Shown piece by piece: positions 46,929-55,280 of a DNA stretch of 64,000 nucleotides; within the stretch, counting starts at the first letter, position 1; each line of letters opens with the position of its first letter. This DNA is from VFKU01 sp964620045 (GTDB lineage: Bacteria > Hydrogenedentota > Hydrogenedentia > Hydrogenedentales > GCA-2746185): positions 10,617-74,616 of the forward strand of contig CAZUJL010000020.1 in assembly GCA_964620045.1 (NCBI GenBank), in the 5' to 3' direction. Position numbers and translations under genes: made by a program. The notes beneath the pieces were generated by a model that saw only the letters and a program-made list of their open reading frames with translations, was not told where the DNA came from and did not search any database.

Positions 46929-47690
46929 TCAGACGGCGGCGGTTTCGCGCAGCCAGTCGTAGCCTTTCTTTTCGAGTTCGAGCGCGAGTTCAGGTCCGCC
47001 GGATTTCACGAGGCGGCCCTTGTACAACACGTGCACAAAGTCCGGCTTCACGTAGTTCAACAGGCGCTGGTAGTGCGTGACCAGAATGAAGCCGCGCTCT
47101 TTGCCGCGCAGCTTGTTGATGCCGTCGGACACGATCCGCAGCGCGTCGATGTCGAGCCCGGAATCGGTCTCGTCGAGAATGCACATGCGCGGCTCGAGTA
47201 CGGCCATCTGCAAAATTTCGTTGCGTTTCTTTTCGCCGCCGGAGAAGCCTTCGTTCACGTTACGGTCCGCGAAGTGCGCGGGCACGTTTACCTGCTCCAT
47301 CTTCTCGGCGAGCAAGTCCTGAAACTCCAGCGCGTCGAGTTCCGGCAGACCGTGGCTCTTGCGAATTTCATTGAGCGAGGATTGCAGGAAATAGGCATTC
47401 GAAATGCCGGGGATTTCCACCGGGTACTGGAACGCGAGAAAAAGCCCAAGCCGTGCGCGTTCTTCGGGCGGCATTTCGAGGAAGTCGGTGTGTCCGAGGA
47501 AATTCACGGCGCCGTCAGTGACTTCGTAGGCTTCGTGACCCGCGAGTGTTTGCGCGAGCGTGCTTTTGCCGGAGCCGTTCGGCCCCATGATCGCGTGCAC
47601 CTGCCCCGCTTCGACCGTGAGATCGACGCCGCGGAGGATTTGATTGCCATCCACCTCGACGTGCAGGTTTTTAATTTCCAGCATGGCCAT
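46929..47690 (-). CDS. sufC: Fe-S assembly ATPase SufC
   Basis: 253 residues from the ATG at 47690 (a GTG at 47702 abuts the GAAGGGAG site). ABC ATPase features: Walker A MGPNGSGKSTLAQTLAG, Q-loop region FLAFQYPVEIPG, signature GFSGGEKKRNEILQ and Walker B CILDETDSGLDIDALR. It powers the SufBCD scaffold. Gene order sufB-C-D is the standard one. Confidence 0.95.
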   Translation of the reverse strand: MAMLEIKNLHVEVDGNQILRGVDLTVEAGQVHAIMGPNGSGKSTLAQTLAGHEAYEVTDGAVNFLGHTDFLEMPPEERARLGLFLAFQYPVEIPGISNAYFLQSSLNEIRKSHGLPELDALEFQDLLAEKMEQVNVPAHFADRNVNEGFSGGEKKRNEILQMAVLEPRMCILDETDSGLDIDALRIVSDGINKLRGKERGFILVTHYQRLLNYVKPDFVHVLYKGRLVKSGGPELALELEKKGYDWLRETAAV

Positions 47691-47729
47691 GGACGTGAAC
47701 ACTCCCTTCGTGCAGACGGCGCGCGGCGC

Positions 47730-49223
47730 TCAGCCGACGCTGCCTTCGAGCGTAATCCCGAGCAGGTTGGTGGCCTCGACGGCGAACTCCATCGGGAGGT
47801 GGTCGAATACTTCTTTACAGTAGCCGTTGATGATCGTCGAGACCGCGTCGTCGGTCGAAAGGCCGCGCTGCTGGCAATAAAACAGCTGGTCCTCGCTGAT
47901 CTTTGACGTGGACGCTTCGTGCTCGACATTAGACGTCGTGTTTTTCACTTCGATGTATGGGAAGGTGTGCGCGCCGCACTTGTCGCCGATGAGCAGCGAG
48001 TCGCACTGGGTATAGCTGCGCGAACCTTCCGCCTTCGGCATGATTTTCACCAGCCCGCGGTAGCTGTTCTGTCCGCGGCCGGCGGAAATCGTCTTGGAGA
48101 TAATGGTGCTGCGCGTGTTCTTGCCGATGTGGATCATCTTCGTGCCGGTGTCGGCCTGCTGGCGCTTGGTGCTCACGGCGACGGAGTAGAACTCGCCGAC
48201 GGAGTTATCGCCCAGCAGCAAGCAGCTCGGGTATTTCCACGTAATCGCGGAGCCGGTTTCCACCTGCGTCCACGAGATGCGCGAATTTTTGCCGGCGCAC
48301 TTGCCGCGCTTGGTCACGAAATTAAAGATGCCGCCCTTGCCTTCTTCGTCGCCGGCGTACCAGTTCTGCACGGTCGAATAGTTCACCGTGCCGTTGTCCA
48401 GCGCGACCAGCTCAACGACGGCCGCGTGCAACTGGTTCTCGTCGCGCATCGGCGCCGTGCAGCCTTCGAGGTAATTCACATACGCGCCTTCCTCGGCGAT
48501 GATCAGCGTGCGCTCGAACTGGCCCGTCTGCCGCTGGTTGATGCGGAAGTAGGTCGAGAGGTCGAGCGGGCAGCGCACGCCCTTGGGGATGTACGCGAAG
48601 GAGCCGTCGCTGAACACGGCGGAATTGAGCGCGGCGAAGAAATTGTCGTTCGCCGGCACCACGGAGCCGAGATACTTCTTGATCAGTTCCGGGTGTTCTT
48701 TCACGGCCTCGCTAAACGAGCAGAAGATCACGCCGTGGCGCTTGAGAATGTCCTGGTGCGTCGTGGCAACGGAGACACTGTCGAACACGGCATCGACGGC
48801 GACGCCGGACAGGCGCTTCTGCTCATCGAGCGGAATGCCGAGTTTTTCGAAGGTGCGCAGCAGCTCCGGATCAATTTCATCCAGGCTGTTGTACTTCACT
48901 TTTTCTTTGGGCGCGGAGTAGTAGCTGATCGCCTGATAGTCGATTGGCTCGTAGTGCGCGTTGCACCAGTGCGGCTCGGTCATTTCCAGCCACGCGCGGT
49001 AGGCCTTCAGGCGCCAGTCCGTGAGCCACTCGGGCTCTTCCTTCTTCTTGGACAGCGCGCGAATGACGTCTTCGTTCAGGCCCGGCGGGAAGGTCTCGGA
49101 TTCAATGATGGTTTCCCAGCCGTACTTGTACTCGCGGTCGGCCAGTTCCGCTGCCTTGCGGTTGCTCTCTTCGACACGGCTACCGGTGTAATCTCGGCCC
49201 AGAATGGTGTCTTGAGAGCTCAT
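47730..49223 (-). CDS. sufB: Fe-S cluster assembly protein SufB
   Basis: 497 residues. Blocks include YKYGWETIIESETFPPGLN, DAVFDSVSVATTH, VPANDNFFAALNSAVFSDGS, FIPKGVRCPLDLSTYFRIN-like YIPKGVRCPLD, VQNWYAGDEEGKGG and ISEDQLFYCQQRGLS near the C-terminus. SufB is the scaffold where the cluster is built. It is the first gene of the minus-strand suf-nadA operon. Confidence 0.95.
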   Translation of the reverse strand: MSSQDTILGRDYTGSRVEESNRKAAELADREYKYGWETIIESETFPPGLNEDVIRALSKKKEEPEWLTDWRLKAYRAWLEMTEPHWCNAHYEPIDYQAISYYSAPKEKVKYNSLDEIDPELLRTFEKLGIPLDEQKRLSGVAVDAVFDSVSVATTHQDILKRHGVIFCSFSEAVKEHPELIKKYLGSVVPANDNFFAALNSAVFSDGSFAYIPKGVRCPLDLSTYFRINQRQTGQFERTLIIAEEGAYVNYLEGCTAPMRDENQLHAAVVELVALDNGTVNYSTVQNWYAGDEEGKGGIFNFVTKRGKCAGKNSRISWTQVETGSAITWKYPSCLLLGDNSVGEFYSVAVSTKRQQADTGTKMIHIGKNTRSTIISKTISAGRGQNSYRGLVKIMPKAEGSRSYTQCDSLLIGDKCGAHTFPYIEVKNTTSNVEHEASTSKISEDQLFYCQQRGLSTDDAVSTIINGYCKEVFDHLPMEFAVEATNLLGITLEGSVG

Positions 49224-49235
49224 TTACAATACCTT

Positions 49236-49262
49236 CGACTTTAAAATCGACCGGCGACCGGT
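49236..49262. promoter_or_regulatory. Two adjacent inverted repeats upstream of sufB
   Basis: CGACTTTAAAATCG (49236-49249, one mismatch) and ACCGGCGACCGGT (49250-49262, perfect) abut each other 12-40 bp before the sufB start; the first borders the ribosome site. They could be an operator for a Fe-S-responsive repressor or an RNA hairpin. They do not clearly match an IscR or Fur consensus. Confidence 0.35.
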
Positions 49263-49370
49263 TAACACTTCGCCGTCTTGGCAAACATGACCACTATGGC
49301 CTTTATTCCCTCAATCGTATCAAGGACTTACGACTGAGTAAACCTGCCGAATCCGGCCGCTTAAATAACA

Positions 49371-49397
49371 AATCCGCCCGGAAGTACCGGGCGGATT
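49371..49397 (-). terminator. Terminator of the ribosomal protein operon
   Basis: AATCCGCCCGG (49371-49381) pairs perfectly with CCGGGCGGATT (49387-49397). On the minus strand it follows rplQ by about 20 bp and is trailed by TGTTATTT. It separates the S10-spc-alpha region from the suf operon. Confidence 0.8.
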
Positions 49398-49415
49398 CAG
49401 AATGCCCGTGGGTAA

Positions 49416-49796
49416 TTATTCTTCTTCGAGCTTAACTTCGCCGAGACCCACCAGCTCCATGCGGGCGAGCAGGGCGTTGTCACCAAGGCGCGGTCCGATT
49501 TTGAGCACGCGGGTATAGCCGCCCGGCCGTTCCTTGTTCGCCGGAGCAATTTCTTCGAACAGCTTCTTCACCGCTTCTTTGTCGCGCAAGGCGGCGAAGG
49601 CGCGGCGGCGGGTAGTCATGTTGTCCTCTTTGGCGAGCGTGATGAGCGGCTCGGCAAAGCGGCGGAGTTCCTTGGCCTTGTGTACGGTGGTGGTGATGCC
49701 GTAGTTCTTGAATAGACCAACGGCAAGCGCCTTCATCGTGGCTTTGCGGTGTTCGGTCGTGCGGCCAAGCCGACGTCCTGCGGTACGGTGTCTCAT
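49416..49796 (-). CDS. rplQ: 50S ribosomal protein L17
   Basis: 126 residues. MRHRTAGRRLGRTTEHRKAT and ALAVGLFKNYGITTTVHKAK are the family opening; GGYTRVLKIGPRLGDNALLA is near the end. L17 binds 23S rRNA near the exit tunnel. Last gene of the alpha operon, as usual, 29 bp after rpoA. Confidence 0.97.
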   Translation of the reverse strand: MRHRTAGRRLGRTTEHRKATMKALAVGLFKNYGITTTVHKAKELRRFAEPLITLAKEDNMTTRRRAFAALRDKEAVKKLFEEIAPANKERPGGYTRVLKIGPRLGDNALLARMELVGLGEVKLEEE

Positions 49797-49825
49797 GATT
49801 TCACTTCCCTATACGTTCGTGGCGC

Positions 49826-50896
49826 TTAGTCTTCGTCGGATTCTGCTTCTTCGTCTTCGTCGTCGTAATCTTCATCGGCACCCATGGCTGCTGCAGGGGC
49901 CGGCGCCGGAGCGCTTCCATCACCCGCACCCGCCGGCGCCAACATCCCAAGCGAGAGGCCCATGGTTTCGAGGATCGACTTGATCTCGTCCAGCGACTTC
50001 TTGCCGAAGTTGTGGAAGCCGAGCATTTCGTTTTCAGAACGCGACACGAGCTCGCCGATCGTCTTGATATCAGCGGCCTTCAGGCAGTTCGCCGCGCGGA
50101 CGCTGAGTTCCAGCTCTTCCACCGGACGGCTCAGCATGCGCTGCAGCTCGGAATCTTCGCCGCCACCGGTCTGCGCCTTGTGCTCTTCTTCGGTCTGCTG
50201 CATCGAGAAGATGCGCAGGTGTTCGATCAACAAGTTCGCCGCTTCGCGCAGGGCCTGGTCCGGCGTAATCGAGCCGTTGGTCCAGATGTCCAGCAGCAGG
50301 CGGTCGTAGTCGGTCATCTGGCCGACACGCGCATCTTCGACCTGGAAATTCACCTTCGTCACCGGCGAGAAGCTGGCGTCGAGGTAGATCGTGCCGAGCG
50401 GAGCATGCTCCAACTCGAACTTGTCGGCCGTCATATAGCCGCGGCCCTTGGCGACCTTAATTTCCATGTCGAGCTTGGTGTTTTCGTTCGTGCTCGTGAA
50501 CAGCACGTGGCCCGGGTTGTGGCAAGAAATCTTGTCCTGCCCCGAGAACACGTGGCCCGCCGTGCAATCGCCACGGCCGGTGAAGGTGTACGAGAAAATC
50601 AGCGACTCGCCTTCCTTCAGGCTGAGGTCGCACTTCTTCACGTTGAGGACGACGTCGGTCATGTCCTCTTCCACGCCCGGGATCGCCGAGAACTCGTGGT
50701 TGATGCCCTCGACGCGCAGCGCCGTGACGGCCGCGCCGCTCAGCGAGGCGAGCAGCACGCGGCGCAGCGAGTTGCCGACCGTCGTGCCGTAGCCGCGTTC
50801 AAACGGCTCGACCATGAAGCGCGCGTACTTGTCCGTACCGCCTTCATCGATCTTTACCCACTTCGGGATGACAAAATCTTCCGCCAGCATCGTCAT
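49826..50896 (-). CDS. rpoA: RNA polymerase alpha subunit
   Basis: 356 residues. N-terminal assembly domain: RFMVEPFERGYGTTVGNSLR and LRRVLLASLSGAAVTALRVEG. C-terminal domain: LELSVRAANCLKAADIKTIG and GKKSLDEIKSILETMGLSLG, which contacts UP elements and activators. It ends in a 40-residue Ala/Gly-rich then acidic tail (DEDYDDEDEEAESDED), longer than in model bacteria. rpsD, often just upstream, is missing. Confidence 0.97.
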   Translation of the reverse strand: MTMLAEDFVIPKWVKIDEGGTDKYARFMVEPFERGYGTTVGNSLRRVLLASLSGAAVTALRVEGINHEFSAIPGVEEDMTDVVLNVKKCDLSLKEGESLIFSYTFTGRGDCTAGHVFSGQDKISCHNPGHVLFTSTNENTKLDMEIKVAKGRGYMTADKFELEHAPLGTIYLDASFSPVTKVNFQVEDARVGQMTDYDRLLLDIWTNGSITPDQALREAANLLIEHLRIFSMQQTEEEHKAQTGGGEDSELQRMLSRPVEELELSVRAANCLKAADIKTIGELVSRSENEMLGFHNFGKKSLDEIKSILETMGLSLGMLAPAGAGDGSAPAPAPAAAMGADEDYDDEDEEAESDED

Positions 50897-50950
50897 ATTC
50901 CTCTTGCCCTCGTTGTTCGTGTCGTTATCGGGCCAACTTACAACGCCGCG

Positions 50951-51352
50951 TCAGACGCGCCGGCGCTTGCGCGGCCGGCAACCGTTGTGCGGGATCTTGG
51001 TGGTGTCTTTAATCAGGCTCACTTCAAGGCCAGCCGCCTGGATCGCGCGGATGGCCGATTCGCGGCCCGAGCCGGGGCCGTTCACGTGGATACGGACTTC
51101 CTTCAGCCCGGCTTCGAGCGCGGCGCGCGCGGCCTTCTCGGCGGCGAGCTGCGCGGCGTAGGCCGTGCTCTTGCGGGAGCCCTGGAACCCGACCTGGCCG
51201 GCGCTGGACCACGAGATCACATTGCCGCGCTGGTCGCTGATCGAGACGATGGTGTTGTTGAAGGTCGCCTGGATGTGCGCAAGGCCGGAAGAACTGGTAA
51301 GCGCAATGCGCTTCTTCTTCGGCTTGCCGGCTGGACGCTTTTCGGTGGACAC
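50951..51352 (-). CDS. rpsK: 30S ribosomal protein S11
   Basis: 133 residues. HIQATFNNTIVSISDQRGNV, GFQGSRKSTAYAAQLAAEKA and the C-terminus TKIPHNGCRPRKRRRV are the conserved blocks. S11 forms part of the mRNA exit platform. Lies between rpsM and rpoA. Confidence 0.97.
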   Translation of the reverse strand: MSTEKRPAGKPKKKRIALTSSSGLAHIQATFNNTIVSISDQRGNVISWSSAGQVGFQGSRKSTAYAAQLAAEKAARAALEAGLKEVRIHVNGPGSGRESAIRAIQAAGLEVSLIKDTTKIPHNGCRPRKRRRV

Positions 51353-51367
51353 GATTCAGTTCCTCCC

Positions 51368-51754
51368 TTACTTGCTCGGCGCGGCCGGAGCGGCGCGCTT
51401 AATGGTGGCCTTGCGGGGACCTTTGCGCGTGCGCGCGTTGGTCTTCGTGCGCTGACCGCGGGTCGGCAGGCCCTTCTTGTGGCGCTGGCCGCGGTAGCTG
51501 CCGATTTCCATAAGGCGCTTGATGTTGCCGGAGATCTCGCGACGCAGATCACCTTCAACCTTGTACTCGTTCTGGATCAGCGCGGAGAGCGTGTTCACCT
51601 GCTCGTCCGTCAGCTGCTGAACGCGCAGTGTCGGATTCATGTTCAAGCGGCTCATCAACAGCTTTGCGCGGTGCTGACCGATGCCGTAAATGCTCTGCAA
51701 GGCAACCTCAACGCGCTTGGTGCGCGGAAGGTCTACGCCTACGATGCGTGCCAT
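51368..51754 (-). CDS. rpsM: 30S ribosomal protein S13
   Basis: 128 residues. MARIVGVDLPRTKRVEVALQ, IYGIGQHRAKLL and RGQRHKKGLPTRGQRTKTNA identify S13, which contacts the P-site tRNA and L5. It follows rpmJ by 18 bp. Confidence 0.97.
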   Translation of the reverse strand: MARIVGVDLPRTKRVEVALQSIYGIGQHRAKLLMSRLNMNPTLRVQQLTDEQVNTLSALIQNEYKVEGDLRREISGNIKRLMEIGSYRGQRHKKGLPTRGQRTKTNARTRKGPRKATIKRAAPAAPSK

Positions 51755-51772
51755 GGTGCGTGTCTCCTCGGA

Positions 51773-51886
51773 TCAGCCCTGACGCTGCTTGTGCTTGGGG
51801 TTTTCGCAAATCACCCGAACCGCACCGTGGCGCCGGATAATCTTGCACTTTTCGCAAATCTTTTTGACCGAGCTACGAACTTTCAT
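51773..51886 (-). CDS. rpmJ: 50S ribosomal protein L36
   Basis: 37 residues, starting MKVRSSVKKICEKCKIIRRH and ending CENPKHKQRQG. The zinc ligands (C-x2-C...C...H) are retained, so this is the zinc-binding form. It lies between map and rpsM, where infA-rpmJ is the usual order; infA is absent. Confidence 0.95.
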   Translation of the reverse strand: MKVRSSVKKICEKCKIIRRHGAVRVICENPKHKQRQG

Positions 51887-51938
51887 GTCTCTTCTCTTTA
51901 TTCGTTTCCGCGGCCGGTTTTCAGCCGCGGCTTGTCCT

Positions 51939-52727
51939 TCATTTCAACGCTTCACGCATGCCCCAGCGGCGATTGGCCGCCGCCGAGACCGACAATATTT
52001 CCGCGTCACCCTCGCGGATGACGATACTATGCTCGAAATGCGCACTGGGCCGGCGGTCAGCGGTAATCGCCGTCCAGCCGTCGTCCAGCATGATCACTTC
52101 TTCCGTTCCAGCATTGATCATCGGCTCAATTGCCAAGATCATGCCCGGCTTCAACTTCGCGCCGCGCCGTCCGGTGCTGAAGTTCGGCACCTGCGGCTCG
52201 GCGTGCATCTCAGTACCGATGCCATGCCCGACGAAGTTCCGCACAATCGAAAAACCTTCCGGACGCACAATCTCTTCAACCGCGCGACCGATGTCGTCCA
52301 CCGTGTTGCCGGCGCGGGCCGCCGCGATGGCATTCGCCAACGCACGATCCGTCGCTTCCAACAAGCGCTGCCGTTCCTCGTCGATCTCGCCGACGGGGAC
52401 CGAGAACGCGGCATCGCCGTAGTAGCCCTTGTATCGGACGCCCACGTCGAGACTGCAAATCTCGCCTTCTTTCAGCCGGCGCGATCCCGGAATGCCGTGG
52501 ATGATCTCCTCGTCCACCGAAATGCACGTGGACGCGGGGAATCCCTGGTACCCCAGGAACGAAGGTTCGCCGCCCGCCGCGCGGATCATTTTCTCCGCGA
52601 CAGTGTCCAGCTCTTTCGTCGTGATGCCCGGTTCGACCCGGTCGGCCAGGGCGCAGAGCACCTCGGCCACAATCCGGTTCGCCTCGCGCAACAGCGCAAT
52701 TTCCCGCTCGGTACGGATCGCGATCAT
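51939..52727 (-). CDS. map: Methionine aminopeptidase, type I
   Basis: 262 residues from the ATG at 52727, one base after the adk stop, so translation is probably coupled; the longer frame to 52859 runs inside adk. Metal ligands appear in SLDVGVRYKGYYGDAAFSV (two Asp), FVGHGIGTEMHAEP (His), ILAIEPMINAG (Glu) and HFEHSIVI with the final Glu region. FPASTCISVDEEIIHGIPG is diagnostic. Removes the initiator Met from nascent chains. Confidence 0.95.
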   Translation of the reverse strand: MIAIRTEREIALLREANRIVAEVLCALADRVEPGITTKELDTVAEKMIRAAGGEPSFLGYQGFPASTCISVDEEIIHGIPGSRRLKEGEICSLDVGVRYKGYYGDAAFSVPVGEIDEERQRLLEATDRALANAIAAARAGNTVDDIGRAVEEIVRPEGFSIVRNFVGHGIGTEMHAEPQVPNFSTGRRGAKLKPGMILAIEPMINAGTEEVIMLDDGWTAITADRRPSAHFEHSIVIREGDAEILSVSAAANRRWGMREALK

Positions 52728-52728
52728 C

Positions 52729-53400
52729 TCAGGCGGCTCCCTTCTTCCGAAGCATGACCTCGATTTGCTCCGCGATGGACTCGGGACTTGCCTCGCCGTC
52801 CACGCGTTGCAACTGGCCGCGCCGCATGTAGTACTGGATGAGCGGCTCGGTGGTCTCATGGTACACCTTCAGCCGCCGCCGCACCGTGTCTTCCTGGTCG
52901 TCCTCGCGCTGCACCAGTTTGGTGCCCGTGCACTCGGGCTTGTCGCAAACCCCGTCTTTATGGGGTGGATTGAACTTTACGTTGTAGATCTTCCCGCAAT
53001 GCGGGCAGGTCCACCGCGCCGTCAATCGCTCCACGAGCTCTTCATCGTCCACGGTGAGCAATACCACCGCATCGAGCGCCTCGTGGCGCTGCGCAAGCAT
53101 CCGATCCAGGGCCTCCGCCTGCGGCACAGACCTCGGAAATCCATCGAGGATGTAGCCGCCGGCGCAGTCAGACTGGGCCAGGCGCTCACCCACGATCTCG
53201 CAGGCAAGCGCATCCGGCACGAGCTGTCCGGAACGCATATACGATTCAATTTTTTGGCCGATCGCCGTCTTTTGCTCAGTGTGCGATCGAAATATGTCAC
53301 CGGTCGAGATGTGTGGCCAACCGTGTTTCTTGGATAGCCGCCGCGCCTGCGTACCCTTGCCGGCGCCTGGGGCACCCAGTATCACGACCCGGGCCGCCAT
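52729..53400 (-). CDS. adk: Adenylate kinase with zinc-binding LID
   Basis: 223 residues. P-loop GAPGAGKGTQARRL, NMP-binding ISTGDIFR, YILDGFPRSVPQAEAL, and a LID with four Cys (CPHCGKIYN ... CDKPEC). The Cys4 LID implies bound zinc, common outside Enterobacteria. Catalyses 2 ADP = ATP + AMP. It lies 6 bp after secY. Confidence 0.96.
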   Translation of the reverse strand: MAARVVILGAPGAGKGTQARRLSKKHGWPHISTGDIFRSHTEQKTAIGQKIESYMRSGQLVPDALACEIVGERLAQSDCAGGYILDGFPRSVPQAEALDRMLAQRHEALDAVVLLTVDDEELVERLTARWTCPHCGKIYNVKFNPPHKDGVCDKPECTGTKLVQREDDQEDTVRRRLKVYHETTEPLIQYYMRRGQLQRVDGEASPESIAEQIEVMLRKKGAA

Positions 53401-53406
53401 CTTGTC

Positions 53407-54744
53407 TTACCCTCTCCGCGACCGGATACGTCGTCCCTTGGCGAAGCCCTCGTAGTTGCGCATGATGAGGTGCTGCTCCATTTGCCGTACTGTGTCGAGT
53501 CCTACACCCACCATGATCAACAAGCTGGTGCCGCCCAGGAAAGAGACGATGCTCCAGTTGTTGATCCCGATGAAGTTGTACAACACGCTGGGCAACAGCG
53601 CGACGACGACCAGGAACACAGACCCCACCAACGTGATGCGTGTCATCACATGGTTCAGATATTCGGCGGTGGCCTTGCCCGGGCGCACGCCCATGATCAC
53701 ACCACCGTATTTTTTCATGTTGTCGGCCATCTCAATCGGATTGAAGATGATGGCCGTATAGAAGAACGAGAACACGACGATCAGGATCGAGTAGATCACG
53801 TAGTAGACAACATGACCCGGAGATAACCAGTCGTTCAGGAGGGTCTGGACCCAAGGCACATTGAGCGTGGGCGCCAGCATCATGGGCAACGACAGCAGCG
53901 AGCTGGCGAAGATAATGGGGATCACGCCGGCCTGGTTCACGCGCAGCGGAAGATAGTTGCGGGAGCCGCCGTATACCTTGCGGCCTTTGACCTGGCGCGG
54001 GTACTGCACCGGGATGCGGCGCTGGCCGGTGGTGACCAGAATCGTGCCGGCCACGACGAACACGAACATGACAAGGATGATGCCGACCATGAAGAAGGTC
54101 AGTTCCTGCACCGAAATCATGCGAACCACTTCGGCGATGGCCATCGGCATGCCGGAAATGATGCTCGAGAAGATAATCACGGACATGCCATTGCCGACGC
54201 CGTGCTCGCTGATCTGCTCACCGAGCCACATCAGGAACGCGGTACCCGTCGTGAACGCCAGCACGCACATGAGATAGAAACCGAAGCCGGGGGTCGGATC
54301 CATCAGGATCGGCATATCGCCGGTGTTCATGCCTTTGAGCCAGCCGGCCACGGCAATCGACTGGACGACACACAAGATGATCGTGCCGTATCGGGTATAT
54401 TCGTTAATTTTTTTCTGGCCTTCGGCGCCCTGCTTGTGGAGGGCTTCGAGGTGCGGAACCACCAGCACCAGCATCGACATGATGATCGAGGCGGTGATGT
54501 TCGGCATGATGCCGAGCGCGAAGATCGTGGCGTTGGCGAAGTTGCCGCCGGAGAACATGTTATAGAAGCTCAAAATACCGCCGAGTTCGCCCATGCGTTG
54601 CTGCAGGGCGTGGCCGTCCACCCCCGGCGTCGGAATATGCGAGCCGAAACGGTAGACGAGGATGGCCGTCAGCGTAAAAATAATACGCTGCTTGAGCTCC
54701 GGTATTTTCAAGGCGTTGCGAAACGCCTCAATGGGCTGCGCCAC
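53407..54744 (-). CDS. secY: Protein translocase subunit SecY
   Basis: 445 residues with ten predicted membrane helices. IIFTLTAILVYRFGSHIPTP, FALGIMPNITASIIM, QRRIPVQYPRQVKGRKVYGG (cytoplasmic loop) and the plug-region LGGILSFYNMFSGG mark the translocon channel. It starts 6 bp after rplO. Confidence 0.97.
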   Translation of the reverse strand: MAQPIEAFRNALKIPELKQRIIFTLTAILVYRFGSHIPTPGVDGHALQQRMGELGGILSFYNMFSGGNFANATIFALGIMPNITASIIMSMLVLVVPHLEALHKQGAEGQKKINEYTRYGTIILCVVQSIAVAGWLKGMNTGDMPILMDPTPGFGFYLMCVLAFTTGTAFLMWLGEQISEHGVGNGMSVIIFSSIISGMPMAIAEVVRMISVQELTFFMVGIILVMFVFVVAGTILVTTGQRRIPVQYPRQVKGRKVYGGSRNYLPLRVNQAGVIPIIFASSLLSLPMMLAPTLNVPWVQTLLNDWLSPGHVVYYVIYSILIVVFSFFYTAIIFNPIEMADNMKKYGGVIMGVRPGKATAEYLNHVMTRITLVGSVFLVVVALLPSVLYNFIGINNWSIVSFLGGTSLLIMVGVGLDTVRQMEQHLIMRNYEGFAKGRRIRSRRG

Positions 54745-54750
54745 GAGTAC

Positions 54751-55251
54751 TTACTCCTTTGACTTGCCCTGGCCGCGGCGCACGACGGCCCGCGACGGCG
54801 CGGGTTCGTGCAATTCGATGGTGCCGCCCGCGGCTTCAACCTTGCTCCGGGCGCTACCGCTGATCGCGGCGACCTTGAGCGTGAATTTCTTCTTGATGTC
54901 TCCGCGACCGAGCACTTTCACACCACCCTTGGCCTTCTTGATCAGGTGCTTGGCGGCGAGCGCCTCGGCGGTCACTTCCGCGCCGGATTCGAAGTGCTTC
55001 TCGATCACGTCGAGATTGATCTCGGCGATCGGGTACTGCTGTTCGTGGTGGAAACCACGCTTGGGCAGACGGCGCAGCAGCGGCATCTGACCACCTTCGA
55101 AGCCCGCGCGCGCGGAGTAGCCGGAGCGGGCCTTCTGGCCCTTGTGACCACGGCCGGACGTCTTGCCGCTGCCCGAGCTCGGGCCACGGCCGATACGCTT
55201 GCGGCGCCGCTTCGAGCCGGGCGTCGGACGCAGATTGTTCAGTTCAAGCAT
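54751..55251 (-). CDS. rplO: 50S ribosomal protein L15
   Basis: 166 residues. MLELNNLRPTPGSKRRRKRI, GRGPSSGSGKTSGRGHKGQK and GGQMPLLRRLPKRGF are the conserved Gly/Arg-rich N-terminus. It lies 29 bp after rpsE; rpmD (L30), normally between them, is absent. Confidence 0.96.
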   Translation of the reverse strand: MLELNNLRPTPGSKRRRKRIGRGPSSGSGKTSGRGHKGQKARSGYSARAGFEGGQMPLLRRLPKRGFHHEQQYPIAEINLDVIEKHFESGAEVTAEALAAKHLIKKAKGGVKVLGRGDIKKKFTLKVAAISGSARSKVEAAGGTIELHEPAPSRAVVRRGQGKSKE

Positions 55252-55280
55252 CGCTCTATCCGCCTTTACTTAAAGTTCGT

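Noticed and set aside
50012..52021. 669-residue open frame antisense to rpoA, rpsK, rpsM and map
   Set aside because: Shadow of certain genes on the minus strand; translation shows no family motifs.
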